A stretch of 64,000 bases of DNA from Streptomyces asiaticus. GTDB taxonomy: Bacteria; Actinomycetota; Actinomycetes; Streptomycetales; Streptomycetaceae. The DNA lies in the NCBI RefSeq assembly GCF_018138715.1, contig NZ_JAGSHX010000006.1, positions 620,001 to 684,000 on the forward strand. Direction: 5' to 3'. The notes beneath the pieces are model-generated. The model had not been told where the DNA came from and ran no database searches. It saw only the letters and a list, made by a program, of their open reading frames with translations. This document shows, in pieces, positions 33,400 through 41,056 of the stretch. Position 1 is the stretch's first letter; each line of letters begins with the position of its first letter. A program made the position numbers and the translations under genes.

Positions 33400-33441
33400 G
33401 ATGACCCGCAGTAAGCAAGAGGCTACGGAGCGTCGGCGATT

Positions 33442-33497
33442 TGTTCGTCGTTCAGTCTGTTCGTCGTCACATTGTTCGTCGCACGGCGTGTTCGTCG
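33442..33497. repeat. Four phased TGTTCGTCG repeats
   Basis: TGTTCGTCG occurs at 33442, 33458, 33473 and 33489 (spacing 16, 15, 16 bp), directly after the AfsA-like stop codon. The gaps differ in sequence. The even phasing of about one and a half helical turns suggests protein binding, though slippage duplication is equally possible. Confidence 0.75.
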
Positions 33498-33498
33498 C

Positions 33499-34434
33499 TC
33501 AGAGGTACCGGAGCACGCCGACCGCCGTGCAGATACCGGCCTGACGCAGCCGGAAGACACACGTCCGGCCGTGGGAGGTGCACTCGACCACGGCCGGCGG
33601 ATACGACTCGGTGAAGCGGATCGCCTTCATGCGGCAGGCGACCGGCCGGGTCAGCGTCCCGCCGGTGGCCAGCGCCGCCGCCTGCCGGGCGCCCTCCAGC
33701 AGCACCAGGCCCGGCATATGGTCGCTCCAGTGGTCGAAGAAGAACGGATGACGGGGGTCGGCGGGGTCGAGGTAGACCACTCCCCCGTCCCGCACCACCA
33801 GGACGTCCCGGGCCGCCGGAACGGCCAGTTGCGCAGGTGAGGGCCGTACGGCGGCACGCAACCTGCGGCGCGCGGTGTGCCCGTGGGCGGCGGCCCGGGT
33901 CTCCGCGTAGGTGGTGCCGTCGAGGAAGCGCGCGGTGCCCCCGGCCCATGCGAAGAGCTTGCCGCCCGCCGACAGCACGACATCCAGCCGCATCCCGGTG
34001 ACGAAGCGTCCGCAGGGGCTGGTGCGGATGTCGGTGACGGCGGCCCGGCAGGTGATGTCGGAGGCCCCGTACGGCGCCCGGGGCTCGGTCTCGGGGTCCA
34101 GCCGGTAGGAGATGTCCCGGATCAGGAAGTGCGCCCCCGCGGGCACCGCGTAGTACCGCGTCGGGATGTAGATCCCCAGCTCGCGCAGGGTTTCCGCGAT
34201 CATCAGCGGATGATGGCGGCCGTCTCCGCCGTGCGGGAAGGTGGGATGGGACCTCGGCCACTGGGCCGCGGCCTCGAACCGGTTGTCACCGTGGTTGCGC
34301 ACATCGGTGAGCAGCACCTCGGCCACCGAGACCCGGTGCACCGCCTCCCGCGCCACCGTGCGGGACCAGCTGAGCGGCCGCCCGGTGGGACCGGACGGCT
34401 CCGAAAGGCCATGAGCCTCACGAACGATCACCAT
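33499..34434 (-). CDS. AfsA-family gamma-butyrolactone biosynthesis protein
   Basis: A 311-residue protein with two AfsA hot-dog repeats. The first half has VSVAEVLLTDVRNHGDNRFE, QWPRSHPTFP and HHPLMIAETLRELGIYI; the second has HPFFFDHWSDHMPGLVLLEG and ARQAAALATG. These are the hallmarks of AfsA/ScbA/BarX enzymes, which join a beta-ketoacyl chain to dihydroxyacetone phosphate to begin autoregulator synthesis. The ATG has no Shine-Dalgarno and sits in an AT-rich stretch, so the transcript may be leaderless. It is divergent from a TetR receptor gene 105 bp away, the classic arrangement. Confidence 0.92.
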   Translation of the reverse strand: MVIVREAHGLSEPSGPTGRPLSWSRTVAREAVHRVSVAEVLLTDVRNHGDNRFEAAAQWPRSHPTFPHGGDGRHHPLMIAETLRELGIYIPTRYYAVPAGAHFLIRDISYRLDPETEPRAPYGASDITCRAAVTDIRTSPCGRFVTGMRLDVVLSAGGKLFAWAGGTARFLDGTTYAETRAAAHGHTARRRLRAAVRPSPAQLAVPAARDVLVVRDGGVVYLDPADPRHPFFFDHWSDHMPGLVLLEGARQAAALATGGTLTRPVACRMKAIRFTESYPPAVVECTSHGRTCVFRLRQAGICTAVGVLRYL

Positions 34435-34539
34435 AAAATACTAATAATGTTTGACCTGTCTCGCCTCATCACCATCTCAGGCCGAAAGTCCGCTAAGTTC
34501 TCCCCGTCACATCCGACGGGGAAGGACGGCGAACACCAC

Positions 34540-35181
34540 GTGCAAGAACGGGCCGAGCAAACACGCCGATCCCTTCTGGAGGCCGCAGCGTTCCTTTTCG
34601 ACGAACGGGGATACGCGGGCACGAGCATCAGCGACATCACCTCCCGGTCCGGCCACACCAGCGGCGCGATCTATTTCCACTACACGAGCAAGGAAAGGCT
34701 CGCCCTCGCCGTGGTGGAGGAGCACTTCGCCACCTGGCCCCCGCTGATCGAGCGCTTCGCCGCCCTCGACGCCCCGCCCCTGGAGCAACTCGTCCGGCTC
34801 AGCTTCGCGGTGGCCCGCGCCTTCCGCGATGACATCGTGGTGCGGGCCGGAGCCCGGCTGTGGGCCGAGCGCACCCTGATCGAGGCGCCCATGCCACCGC
34901 CCTTCGTGGGCTGGATCGACGCGGTGGGGCAGCTGATGGAGAAGGCGCGCGCCGAGGGCGATCTGGCCACGCATGTCGATCCGCTGCCCGCCGCCCGGAC
35001 CGTCGTGTGCGCCTTCTTCGGGCTGCACACCGTCTCCGAGGCGCTCGACGGGCGGCGGCTGGTCGAGGACCGGCTGGCCGATCTGTGGACCCTGCTGCTG
35101 CCCTCCCTCCAGGCCCGGCCCGGGGACGCATCGGGCCTGCTGGCGCTCGCCCGCGCCGACGCCGCGCCGCCGTCAGAGTGA
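34540..35181 (+). CDS. TetR-family gamma-butyrolactone receptor (ArpA/ScbR-like)
   Basis: A 213-residue protein with an N-terminal TetR helix-turn-helix: QTRRSLLEAAAFLFDERGYA, GTSISDITSRSGHTSGAIYF and HYTSKERLALAVVEEHFATW. The DNA-binding part closely follows ArpA/ScbR-type receptors, and the divergent AfsA-like gene supports this. The helical ligand domain begins near residue 75. I chose GTG 34540; the nearest GAAGGA is 13 bases away, and an in-frame ATG at 34449 would add ~30 residues. It presumably represses the afsA-like promoter and its own until the autoregulator binds. Its last 9 bp overlap the convergent SDR gene. Confidence 0.88.
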   Translation: MQERAEQTRRSLLEAAAFLFDERGYAGTSISDITSRSGHTSGAIYFHYTSKERLALAVVEEHFATWPPLIERFAALDAPPLEQLVRLSFAVARAFRDDIVVRAGARLWAERTLIEAPMPPPFVGWIDAVGQLMEKARAEGDLATHVDPLPAARTVVCAFFGLHTVSEALDGRRLVEDRLADLWTLLLPSLQARPGDASGLLALARADAAPPSE

Positions 35182-35856
35182 GGCGCCCGCGCACATCACC
35201 AGCGTCTGGCCGGTGACCGCGCCGCCCTCCGGGCCCAGCAGGAACGACGTCAGCCCCGCCACCTCCGCCGGACGGACCAGCCGCCCCAGCGGTGGCATCA
35301 CCGGCGGGGTGCGGCTCCGGCCGGGGTCCCGCAGCATGGGGGTGTCCGTCGGCCCCGGCGCCACCACGTTGACCGTGACCGCCCTCGGCGCCAGCTCGGC
35401 CGCCCAGGACCGGGCCAGGGCGGGCAGTGCCGCCTTGGTGGCGGCGTACTGGCTCTTGCCGGGGACACCCGTCATCGTCCTGCTGCCCACCAGCACCACC
35501 CGCCCGCCGTCCGCGACCCGGTCCACCAGCGTGTCCACCAGGACGCCCGCCGCCTGCACATGGATCCGCCACATGAGGGACCCGTCCTCGGGGTCGAGCT
35601 CCCCCAGCCGCGCCGAGCGCTGAACGCCCGCCGCGTGCACGATCGCGTCCACCCCGGACACCGGGGCGAGCACCTCGGGGAGGGTCTCCGGGCGGGACAG
35701 ATCGCCCGGGATCCAGCGCAGCCGCGTCACCGGATGCGCGGGGGCCGTACGGCTGATCCCGGTGATCCGCCACCCCTCGTCCAGCAGGCGGGCGGCGATC
35801 GCGGCGCCGATACCGGAGCTGACACCGGTGACCACGGCGTGGCGGGGCTCAGCCAT
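35173..35856 (-). CDS. Short-chain dehydrogenase/reductase
   Basis: A 227-residue classical SDR: cofactor loop VTGVSSGIGAAIA (TGxxxGxG), HAAG, the catalytic Ser in LVGSRTMTG and the YAATK motif with Tyr and Lys. Two settings compete. It is next to the receptor and AfsA-like genes, where BarS1-type SDRs reduce the 6-keto group of butyrolactones. But its start overlaps the sialidase-like gene by 8 nt, so it is probably translated from that operon. Both may be true if the operon reads into it. It is convergent and overlapping with the receptor gene by 9 bp. Confidence 0.85.
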   Translation of the reverse strand: MAEPRHAVVTGVSSGIGAAIAARLLDEGWRITGISRTAPAHPVTRLRWIPGDLSRPETLPEVLAPVSGVDAIVHAAGVQRSARLGELDPEDGSLMWRIHVQAAGVLVDTLVDRVADGGRVVLVGSRTMTGVPGKSQYAATKAALPALARSWAAELAPRAVTVNVVAPGPTDTPMLRDPGRSRTPPVMPPLGRLVRPAEVAGLTSFLLGPEGGAVTGQTLVMCAGASL

Positions 35857-37054
35857 CGGCCGCCCAATCCGGTGCGACGCGGACGTACTTGATGGCCTGG
35901 CGGTGGTAGGTGTACGCGATGTGCAGCGTGCCGTCGGCCCCCTGCCGGATGGTGGGGTAGGACAGCTCGCGGTTGAGCCGGTCGCGTGAGTTGTTGGTCA
36001 GACAGTGGCCGTCGCCGGTGTCCAGATCGCGCCGTACGGGCCAGGTCAGGCCGTGGTCGGAGGAGAGCGCGAGGGTCATCGGGGCGCGGGGCGCGCCCCA
36101 GAAGGCGCCGGGCGCCGAGTCGTCCGGTGTGGCGGCCGGGGCCGGTGTCTCTCCTGTCCGCCCCTCGTCGTCGATCTCGTCGTAGAGGGACACCCGGCGG
36201 GCCGTGGCGTCCGCGCGGCTGCTGTGGTTGTAGACCAGCGCGAGCCGCCCGTCGGCGAGCGGGACGTACTGCACGGAGGAGTTGTTGTTGGGCAGTTCGG
36301 TGCGGACCGGCTCGCTCCAGGTCTCCCCGCCGTCGGTGCTGTGCGAGCGGTACACCGCGTCCGCCCAGCGGCTGCGGAAGAGGGCCAGCAGGGTGGTGTC
36401 CGGCAGTTGGTGCACATTCATGTGCACACAGCCGGTCGAGCCCGGCACCGGCCGCTCGCGCCAGGTGCGCCCCTGGTCGTCGCTGATCATCACCGCGCTG
36501 GTGTCGCGGTCGCCGACCCATCTGACGCCCGGGGTGGCCACGCAGTGGAACACCGGCAGCAGCCACCGCCCCGAGTCCAGAACGGCCACCGGCTGACGGA
36601 TGAACACCCCGCCCGCCTCGGTGGCCGGGAACAGCGTACGCGGCGCGCCCCAGGTGGCGCCCGCGTCGGCGGACACCCGCAGCCGGACCTCGGCGGTGTC
36701 CTGATCGCCCGCACGCTGGGCGGTGTACAGCAACCACAGCTCCCCGGCGGGGGTGGGGAACAGCAGCGGGTTCTGCTCCGAGCGGGTGTCGTCGTCCGAG
36801 AGCCGGACCGGCTCGGTCCAGGTGTCGGCCCCCGGGACGAGCCGGGAGAACCACACCGAGATGTCCGGCACGCCCTCCTGCGTACCCCCGAACCACACAC
36901 ACCCGAGGTCCCCTGCGGGCAGCACGGTGAGGTTCGCGGCATGGTTCTGCACGGCGGGCGCGGGCAGGAACGCCTCCTGTAGCCCCGGGTCCCCCGGGCG
37001 CGCCCGAAGCCGCCCGTCCGTCAGCGGTATCGCGGTGTCATCGTCGGCGGTCAT
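35849..37054 (-). CDS. Sialidase-like (BNR-repeat) glycosidase
   Basis: A 401-residue beta-propeller protein of the exo-alpha-sialidase/BNR type: Asp-box motifs SADAGATWGAP, SDDQGRTWRE, STDGGETWSEP and SSDHGLTWP, plus SEQNPLLFPTPAGELWLLYT and NNNSSVQYVPLADGRLALVY, where residues line the active site. No signal peptide is visible, so it may act on imported oligosaccharide. ATG 37054 follows GAGGAG by ten bases; ATG 37072 lacks a ribosome site. It is downstream of the Opp/Dpp importer and the aldo/keto reductase remnant. A non-sialic substrate is quite possible for this family. Confidence 0.8.
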   Translation of the reverse strand: MTADDDTAIPLTDGRLRARPGDPGLQEAFLPAPAVQNHAANLTVLPAGDLGCVWFGGTQEGVPDISVWFSRLVPGADTWTEPVRLSDDDTRSEQNPLLFPTPAGELWLLYTAQRAGDQDTAEVRLRVSADAGATWGAPRTLFPATEAGGVFIRQPVAVLDSGRWLLPVFHCVATPGVRWVGDRDTSAVMISDDQGRTWRERPVPGSTGCVHMNVHQLPDTTLLALFRSRWADAVYRSHSTDGGETWSEPVRTELPNNNSSVQYVPLADGRLALVYNHSSRADATARRVSLYDEIDDEGRTGETPAPAATPDDSAPGAFWGAPRAPMTLALSSDHGLTWPVRRDLDTGDGHCLTNNSRDRLNRELSYPTIRQGADGTLHIAYTYHRQAIKYVRVAPDWAADG

Positions 37055-37068
37055 GTTCGCCGGGCTCC

Positions 37069-37398
37069 TCATGGTTGTGGCGATACGGGTTCGGGGGAAC
37101 TACCGGTTGTACGCGGGCATCGGCCCCCGCGGCCCAGGTCGACATGGTCGGTGCCCAGGCGGCGCAGGCTGCCCTCGAGGGCCGCGCGCAGGCCCGCGTA
37201 GGCGTTCGCGGTGTCCACGCCCGTCACCCCGGCGTCCAGCGCGATGTCCAGCATCGCGGCGGCGCCCGCGCGGTCCACCGTGTCGCCGAAGGTCATGGTG
37301 CCGAGCACCAGCCGCGAGAGCGGCACCGGGATGCCCGGCAGGGCGACCCCGCCGGGCGACGCCTGGCTGGTGGTGTGGGTGTGTGGATGCGCGTTCAC
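37069..37398 (-). pseudogene. Aldo/keto reductase remnant with internal deletion
   Basis: An open frame of 109 codons begins at GTG 37398 (overlapping the ATPase stop, GTGA). Its first ~70 residues are a normal aldo/keto reductase start (VPLSRLVLGTMTFGD, MLDIALDAGVTGVDTANAYA). Directly after NAYA comes GLRAALEGSLRRLGTDHVDL, a motif that in intact enzymes lies about 50 residues later, beyond the catalytic Lys region. After HVDL the sequence turns into a Pro/Ser-rich tail and stops. So the middle has been deleted and the last ~200 residues lost. The product cannot be an active enzyme. Confidence 0.8.
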
Positions 37399-38303
37399 TG
37401 CGTCGCTCCTGGTTCCTGGCCGGCCGCGATGGGTTCTTGCGCAGTCGCGACGGATTCCCGGTCGGCCGCGACGGACTCCTGGTCGGCCGCGATCGCGGAC
37501 ACGAGGGCGCGCGGTTTGCGTCCCCGCATGGTCGTCGGGTCGAGCGCCGCCCGTCGCAGCGCCCGGGTGCAGGGGTCGGCGGGCGCGGAGAGCACCGTGT
37601 CGGTGGGCCCGGATTCGACGATCCTCCCGGCGCGCATCACCACCACCTCGGAGCTGATCTCGCGGACCACACCGAGGTTGTGCGAGATGACGATGTAGGC
37701 GAGCCCCTGTTCGGCCTGGAGCTCCCGCAGCAGCTGGAGCACCTGGGCCTGTACGGAGACGTCCAGCGCGGAGGTGGCCTCGTCGCACACCAGCAGCTCG
37801 GGGCCGCTGGCCAGGGCGCGGGCGATGCCGATCCGCTGCCGCTGACCGCCGGAGAACTCGGCCGGGCGGCGCTGGAGCGCACCGGCGGGCAGCCCGACCT
37901 GGTCGATGAGGGCGGCGGCGCGGCGGGCGCGTTCGGCCCCGGAGCGCACGCCGTTCAGCCGCAGCGGCTCGGCCACGATCTCCTCGGCCGTCAGATGCGG
38001 GTCCAGGGAGCCGTACGGATCCTGGAAGACCATCTGCACCCGCTTGCGCAGCGGGCGCAGCCGCCGCTCGGGCAGGCCCGCGATATCGGTTCCGTCGAGC
38101 AGGATCCGGCCCCTGGTGGGGCGCAGCAGCCGGACGATGGAGCGGGCGATGGTGGACTTGCCGCAGCCGGACTCGCCGACGATGCCGAGCGCCCCGCCGG
38201 GCGGGACGGCGAAGCTGACGCCGTCCACCGCGCGGAAGACTCCGCCGGCGACCGGGTATTCGACCACCAGGTCCTCGACGGCCAGCAGGGGTGTGGGGCT
38301 CAC
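37395..38303 (-). CDS. ABC transporter ATP-binding protein (OppF/DppF type)
   Basis: A 302-residue ATPase: Walker A GESGCGKST, Q-loop VFQDPYGSLDP, signature FSGGQRQRIGIARAL, Walker B LLVCDEATSALD and H-loop YIVISHNLG. The C-terminal tail is typical for oligopeptide-type ATPases and ends in a repetitive Ala/Asp/Glu segment. It overlaps the partner ATPase gene by 4 nt. With 38300-42631 it makes a full five-gene importer. Confidence 0.95.
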   Translation of the reverse strand: MSPTPLLAVEDLVVEYPVAGGVFRAVDGVSFAVPPGGALGIVGESGCGKSTIARSIVRLLRPTRGRILLDGTDIAGLPERRLRPLRKRVQMVFQDPYGSLDPHLTAEEIVAEPLRLNGVRSGAERARRAAALIDQVGLPAGALQRRPAEFSGGQRQRIGIARALASGPELLVCDEATSALDVSVQAQVLQLLRELQAEQGLAYIVISHNLGVVREISSEVVVMRAGRIVESGPTDTVLSAPADPCTRALRRAALDPTTMRGRKPRALVSAIAADQESVAADRESVATAQEPIAAGQEPGATQ

Positions 38304-39196
38304 AGCGCCTCCTCGGTGACGGCGGCCGCGGGGGTCTCGTCCCAGGGGCCCAGGGTGGGCACGGCGGCGAGCAGATCGCGGGTGTACCGCTCGCGGGGGT
38401 GGTCCACGATCTGTTCCACCGGTCCCGACTCCACGAAACGGCCGTCGCGCATGACGTGGATGCGGTCGGAGACCAGCCGGGCCACCCCCAGGTCGTGGGT
38501 GATCATCAGGATGCCGATGCCGGTGCGTTCCTGGAGCTCCATCAGCAGGTCGAGGACGCCCGCCTGGACGGTGACGTCGAGTGCCGAGGTCGGCTCGTCG
38601 GCCACCAGCAGCCGGGGCTCGGCGGCCAGGGCGATGGCGATGAGGACGCGCTGGAGCATGCCGCCGGAGAACTGGTGGGGGTAGGCGCCCCAGCGGGTCT
38701 CGGGGCGGGGGATCCGCACCCGGCCGAGCAGTTCGACGCCCTTGGCGCGGGCGTCGGCGCGGGACATCCCCGGGTGGCGCAGCCGGAGCGCCTCGCCCAG
38801 CTGACGGCCGACCGTGTGCACCGGGCTGAGCGCGGTCATCGGGTCCTGGGGGATCAGGGACACCCCGCGGCCACGGATCCGCCCGGCGGCGGTGGCGTCG
38901 GCGATGACGTCGGCGCCGAAGATCCGGGCGGTTCCGGAGAGGACGGCGAGCCCTTCGGGCAGCAGCCGCAGCAGCCCCATCGCGGTGGTGGACTTGCCGG
39001 AGCCGGACTCGCCGATGATGGTCACCGTCTCGCCGGGGCCGATGGTGAAGCCGACCCCGTCGACCGCACGCACCACACCGCGGTCGGTGATCAGCTCGAT
39101 CTGGAGGTCCTCGACCTCCAGCAGCGGGACGCTCGCCGGGGTGTTCGCCGGGGCGCCCGTCGGAGTGCTCGTCGGAGTGCTCGTCGTGTCGCTCAT
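38300..39196 (-). CDS. ABC transporter ATP-binding protein (OppD/DppD type)
   Basis: A 298-residue ATPase: Walker A GESGSGKST, Q-loop LIPQDPMTALSP, signature FSGGMLQRVLIAIAL, Walker B LLVADEPTSALD and H-loop LMITHDLGVARL. A Thr/Pro/Ala-rich lead of ~25 residues precedes the domain. It overlaps both neighbours by 4 nt (ATGA), showing tight co-translation. Confidence 0.95.
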   Translation of the reverse strand: MSDTTSTPTSTPTGAPANTPASVPLLEVEDLQIELITDRGVVRAVDGVGFTIGPGETVTIIGESGSGKSTTAMGLLRLLPEGLAVLSGTARIFGADVIADATAAGRIRGRGVSLIPQDPMTALSPVHTVGRQLGEALRLRHPGMSRADARAKGVELLGRVRIPRPETRWGAYPHQFSGGMLQRVLIAIALAAEPRLLVADEPTSALDVTVQAGVLDLLMELQERTGIGILMITHDLGVARLVSDRIHVMRDGRFVESGPVEQIVDHPRERYTRDLLAAVPTLGPWDETPAAAVTEEAL

Positions 39197-40122
39197 CGGG
39201 AGCCCTCCGTCGTACGCCGTCGGGTGCGGTCGCGCAGTCCGTCGCCCAGCAGGTTGACCCCGACCACCAGCAGCACGATGACGAGGCCGGGCAGGGTCAC
39301 CAGCCACCAGGAGGTGGTGATGTAGTCCTGGCCGTCGGAGATGATCCGGCCCCAGGTGGCGAACGGCCGCTGGGGGCCGGCGCCGAGGTAGCTGAGGGCG
39401 CTCTCCAGCAGCACCGCCTGGGCGAGCAGCAGCAGGACCACGAGCGATGCCTGGCGGACGATGTTGGGGATGACATGGCGGGCCAGGATGACGATCCGGG
39501 GCAGCCCCAGCACCTGGGCCGCGGCCACATACGGCTTCTCCCGCTCGACCAGCACCAGGGACCGGGTCAGCCGGGCCACCTCGGGCCACTGGGCGATGGC
39601 GATGACGCAGGTGATGACGGTGACGGACGGGCCGAAGAGGGCCACCACGAGCAGCAGCATCATCAGCAGCGGCAGCGACATCTGGGCCTCCAGCAGCCGG
39701 GAGACGACGGCGTCCACCCAGCGGCCGTAGTACCCGGCGGCGGCGCCCGCGACGATGCCGATGAGGCCGGAGACGACGACGGCGAGCACCCCGACCGTCA
39801 GGGACACCTGGCCGCCGTGCAGCACCCGGGAGAGCACATCGCGGCCGAGCTGGTCGGTGCCGAAGAGATGGCCGTCGGTCAGCGGGGCGAGCCGGCGCCG
39901 GGAGAGGTCCTGGTCGCCCGCGCCGGGCAGGGGCAGCACCTGGGCGAGGGCCACGGGCACCACCACCAGCAGGGTGCACACCGCGCCCGCCCACAGCTTC
40001 AGGCTCGCGCTGCGGCGGCGCCGGGTGGCGGTGGCGCGGGCCAGATCCCTGGCGGTGACCGCGCTGGCGCGGATCCCGGGGCCGGCCTTGGCGGGGGCCG
40101 GGGGTTCGAGGGCGCCTTGCAT
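39193..40122 (-). CDS. ABC transporter permease (OppC/DppC type)
   Basis: A 309-residue permease with an N-terminal helix (LKLWAGAVCTLLVVVPVALA), the OppC lead HLFGTDQLGRDVLSRVLHG and further membrane helices. The cytoplasmic EAA-like loop reads VAAAQVLGLPRIVILARHVI. One base separates it from the upstream permease gene. Confidence 0.94.
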   Translation of the reverse strand: MQGALEPPAPAKAGPGIRASAVTARDLARATATRRRRSASLKLWAGAVCTLLVVVPVALAQVLPLPGAGDQDLSRRRLAPLTDGHLFGTDQLGRDVLSRVLHGGQVSLTVGVLAVVVSGLIGIVAGAAAGYYGRWVDAVVSRLLEAQMSLPLLMMLLLVVALFGPSVTVITCVIAIAQWPEVARLTRSLVLVEREKPYVAAAQVLGLPRIVILARHVIPNIVRQASLVVLLLLAQAVLLESALSYLGAGPQRPFATWGRIISDGQDYITTSWWLVTLPGLVIVLLVVGVNLLGDGLRDRTRRRTTEGSR

Positions 40123-40123
40123 C

Positions 40124-41053
40124 TCAGGCCGCCTTTCCCAGGCGTACCCGCGGGTCGAGCAGCGGGTACGCCAGGTCGATGAGGAGTTGGACGAGGACCG
40201 CCAGCGCGGCGGTGACCAGCACGGTCGCCTGGATCAGCGGATAGTCGCGGGTCTCCAGGGCGCGGACGACCAGCGAGCCGACCCCGGGCCAGCCGAAGAC
40301 CACCTCGACCACCACGACTCCGTTGAGCATCGCGGCGAACCGGGTGCCGAGCGCGGTGAGCACCGGGATGGCGGAGTTGCCCATGGCGTAGCGCCAGGTC
40401 AGTACGCGGGTCGAGACCCCGCGGGAGCGGGCGACGGTGACGTACGGCGAGGCGAGCGCCGCCACCATCTCCCGGCGGACCAGCCGGGAGATCAGCGCCA
40501 TCTGGAGGATCGCCACGGTGACGGTGGGCAGGATCAGTCCGCCCCAGGTGGTGAAGCCGGATGCGGGCAGCACCGGGACGGCCACGGCGAAGAGGGTCAG
40601 CAGCATCACGCCGATCCAGAAGTCCGGCATGGACTGCCCGGCGATGGTCAGCACATTGGCGCCCAGCTCCCGCTTGGTGTCGGCCCGGCGGGCCATCCAC
40701 ACGCCGAGCGGCACGGCCACCACCGTGGTCAGGGCGATCGCGGAGAGGGAGAGGGTGATGGTGTACGGCACCCGGTCCAGCACCACGTCCAGGGCGGGCG
40801 CGTGGAAGGAGTAGCTGGTGCCGAGGTCGCCGGTGAACAGATCGCGCAGGAAGAGCCCGTACTGGGTGAGCAGTCCTCGGTCGAGGCCGAACTGCTCCCG
40901 GATCCGGGCGAGGTCCGCGGTGGAGGGGTTGGGCCCGGCCAGGGCGGCGGCGGGGTCACCGGGGGCCATCCGGACCAGGACGAAGACGGTGGAGAGGGTC
41001 AGGAAGACGGTCAGGACGCTCTGGCCCAGGCGGCGTATCAGATAGCGCGTCAC
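40124..41053 (-). CDS. ABC transporter permease (OppB/DppB type)
   Basis: A 309-residue permease opening with the DppB pattern RYLIRRLGQSVLTVFLTLST and DPAAALAGPNPSTADLARIR; the EAA-like loop is VTVARSRGVSTRVLTWRYAM. It starts at GTG 41053, three bases after the binding-protein stop. Confidence 0.94.
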   Translation of the reverse strand: MTRYLIRRLGQSVLTVFLTLSTVFVLVRMAPGDPAAALAGPNPSTADLARIREQFGLDRGLLTQYGLFLRDLFTGDLGTSYSFHAPALDVVLDRVPYTITLSLSAIALTTVVAVPLGVWMARRADTKRELGANVLTIAGQSMPDFWIGVMLLTLFAVAVPVLPASGFTTWGGLILPTVTVAILQMALISRLVRREMVAALASPYVTVARSRGVSTRVLTWRYAMGNSAIPVLTALGTRFAAMLNGVVVVEVVFGWPGVGSLVVRALETRDYPLIQATVLVTAALAVLVQLLIDLAYPLLDPRVRLGKAA

Positions 41054-41056
41054 GGC

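Noticed and set aside
20294..35181. Secondary-metabolite gene cluster around the AfsR-like and AfsA-like regulators
   Set aside because: No PKS, NRPS, terpene or RiPP core gene is present; only regulatory and signal genes are seen.
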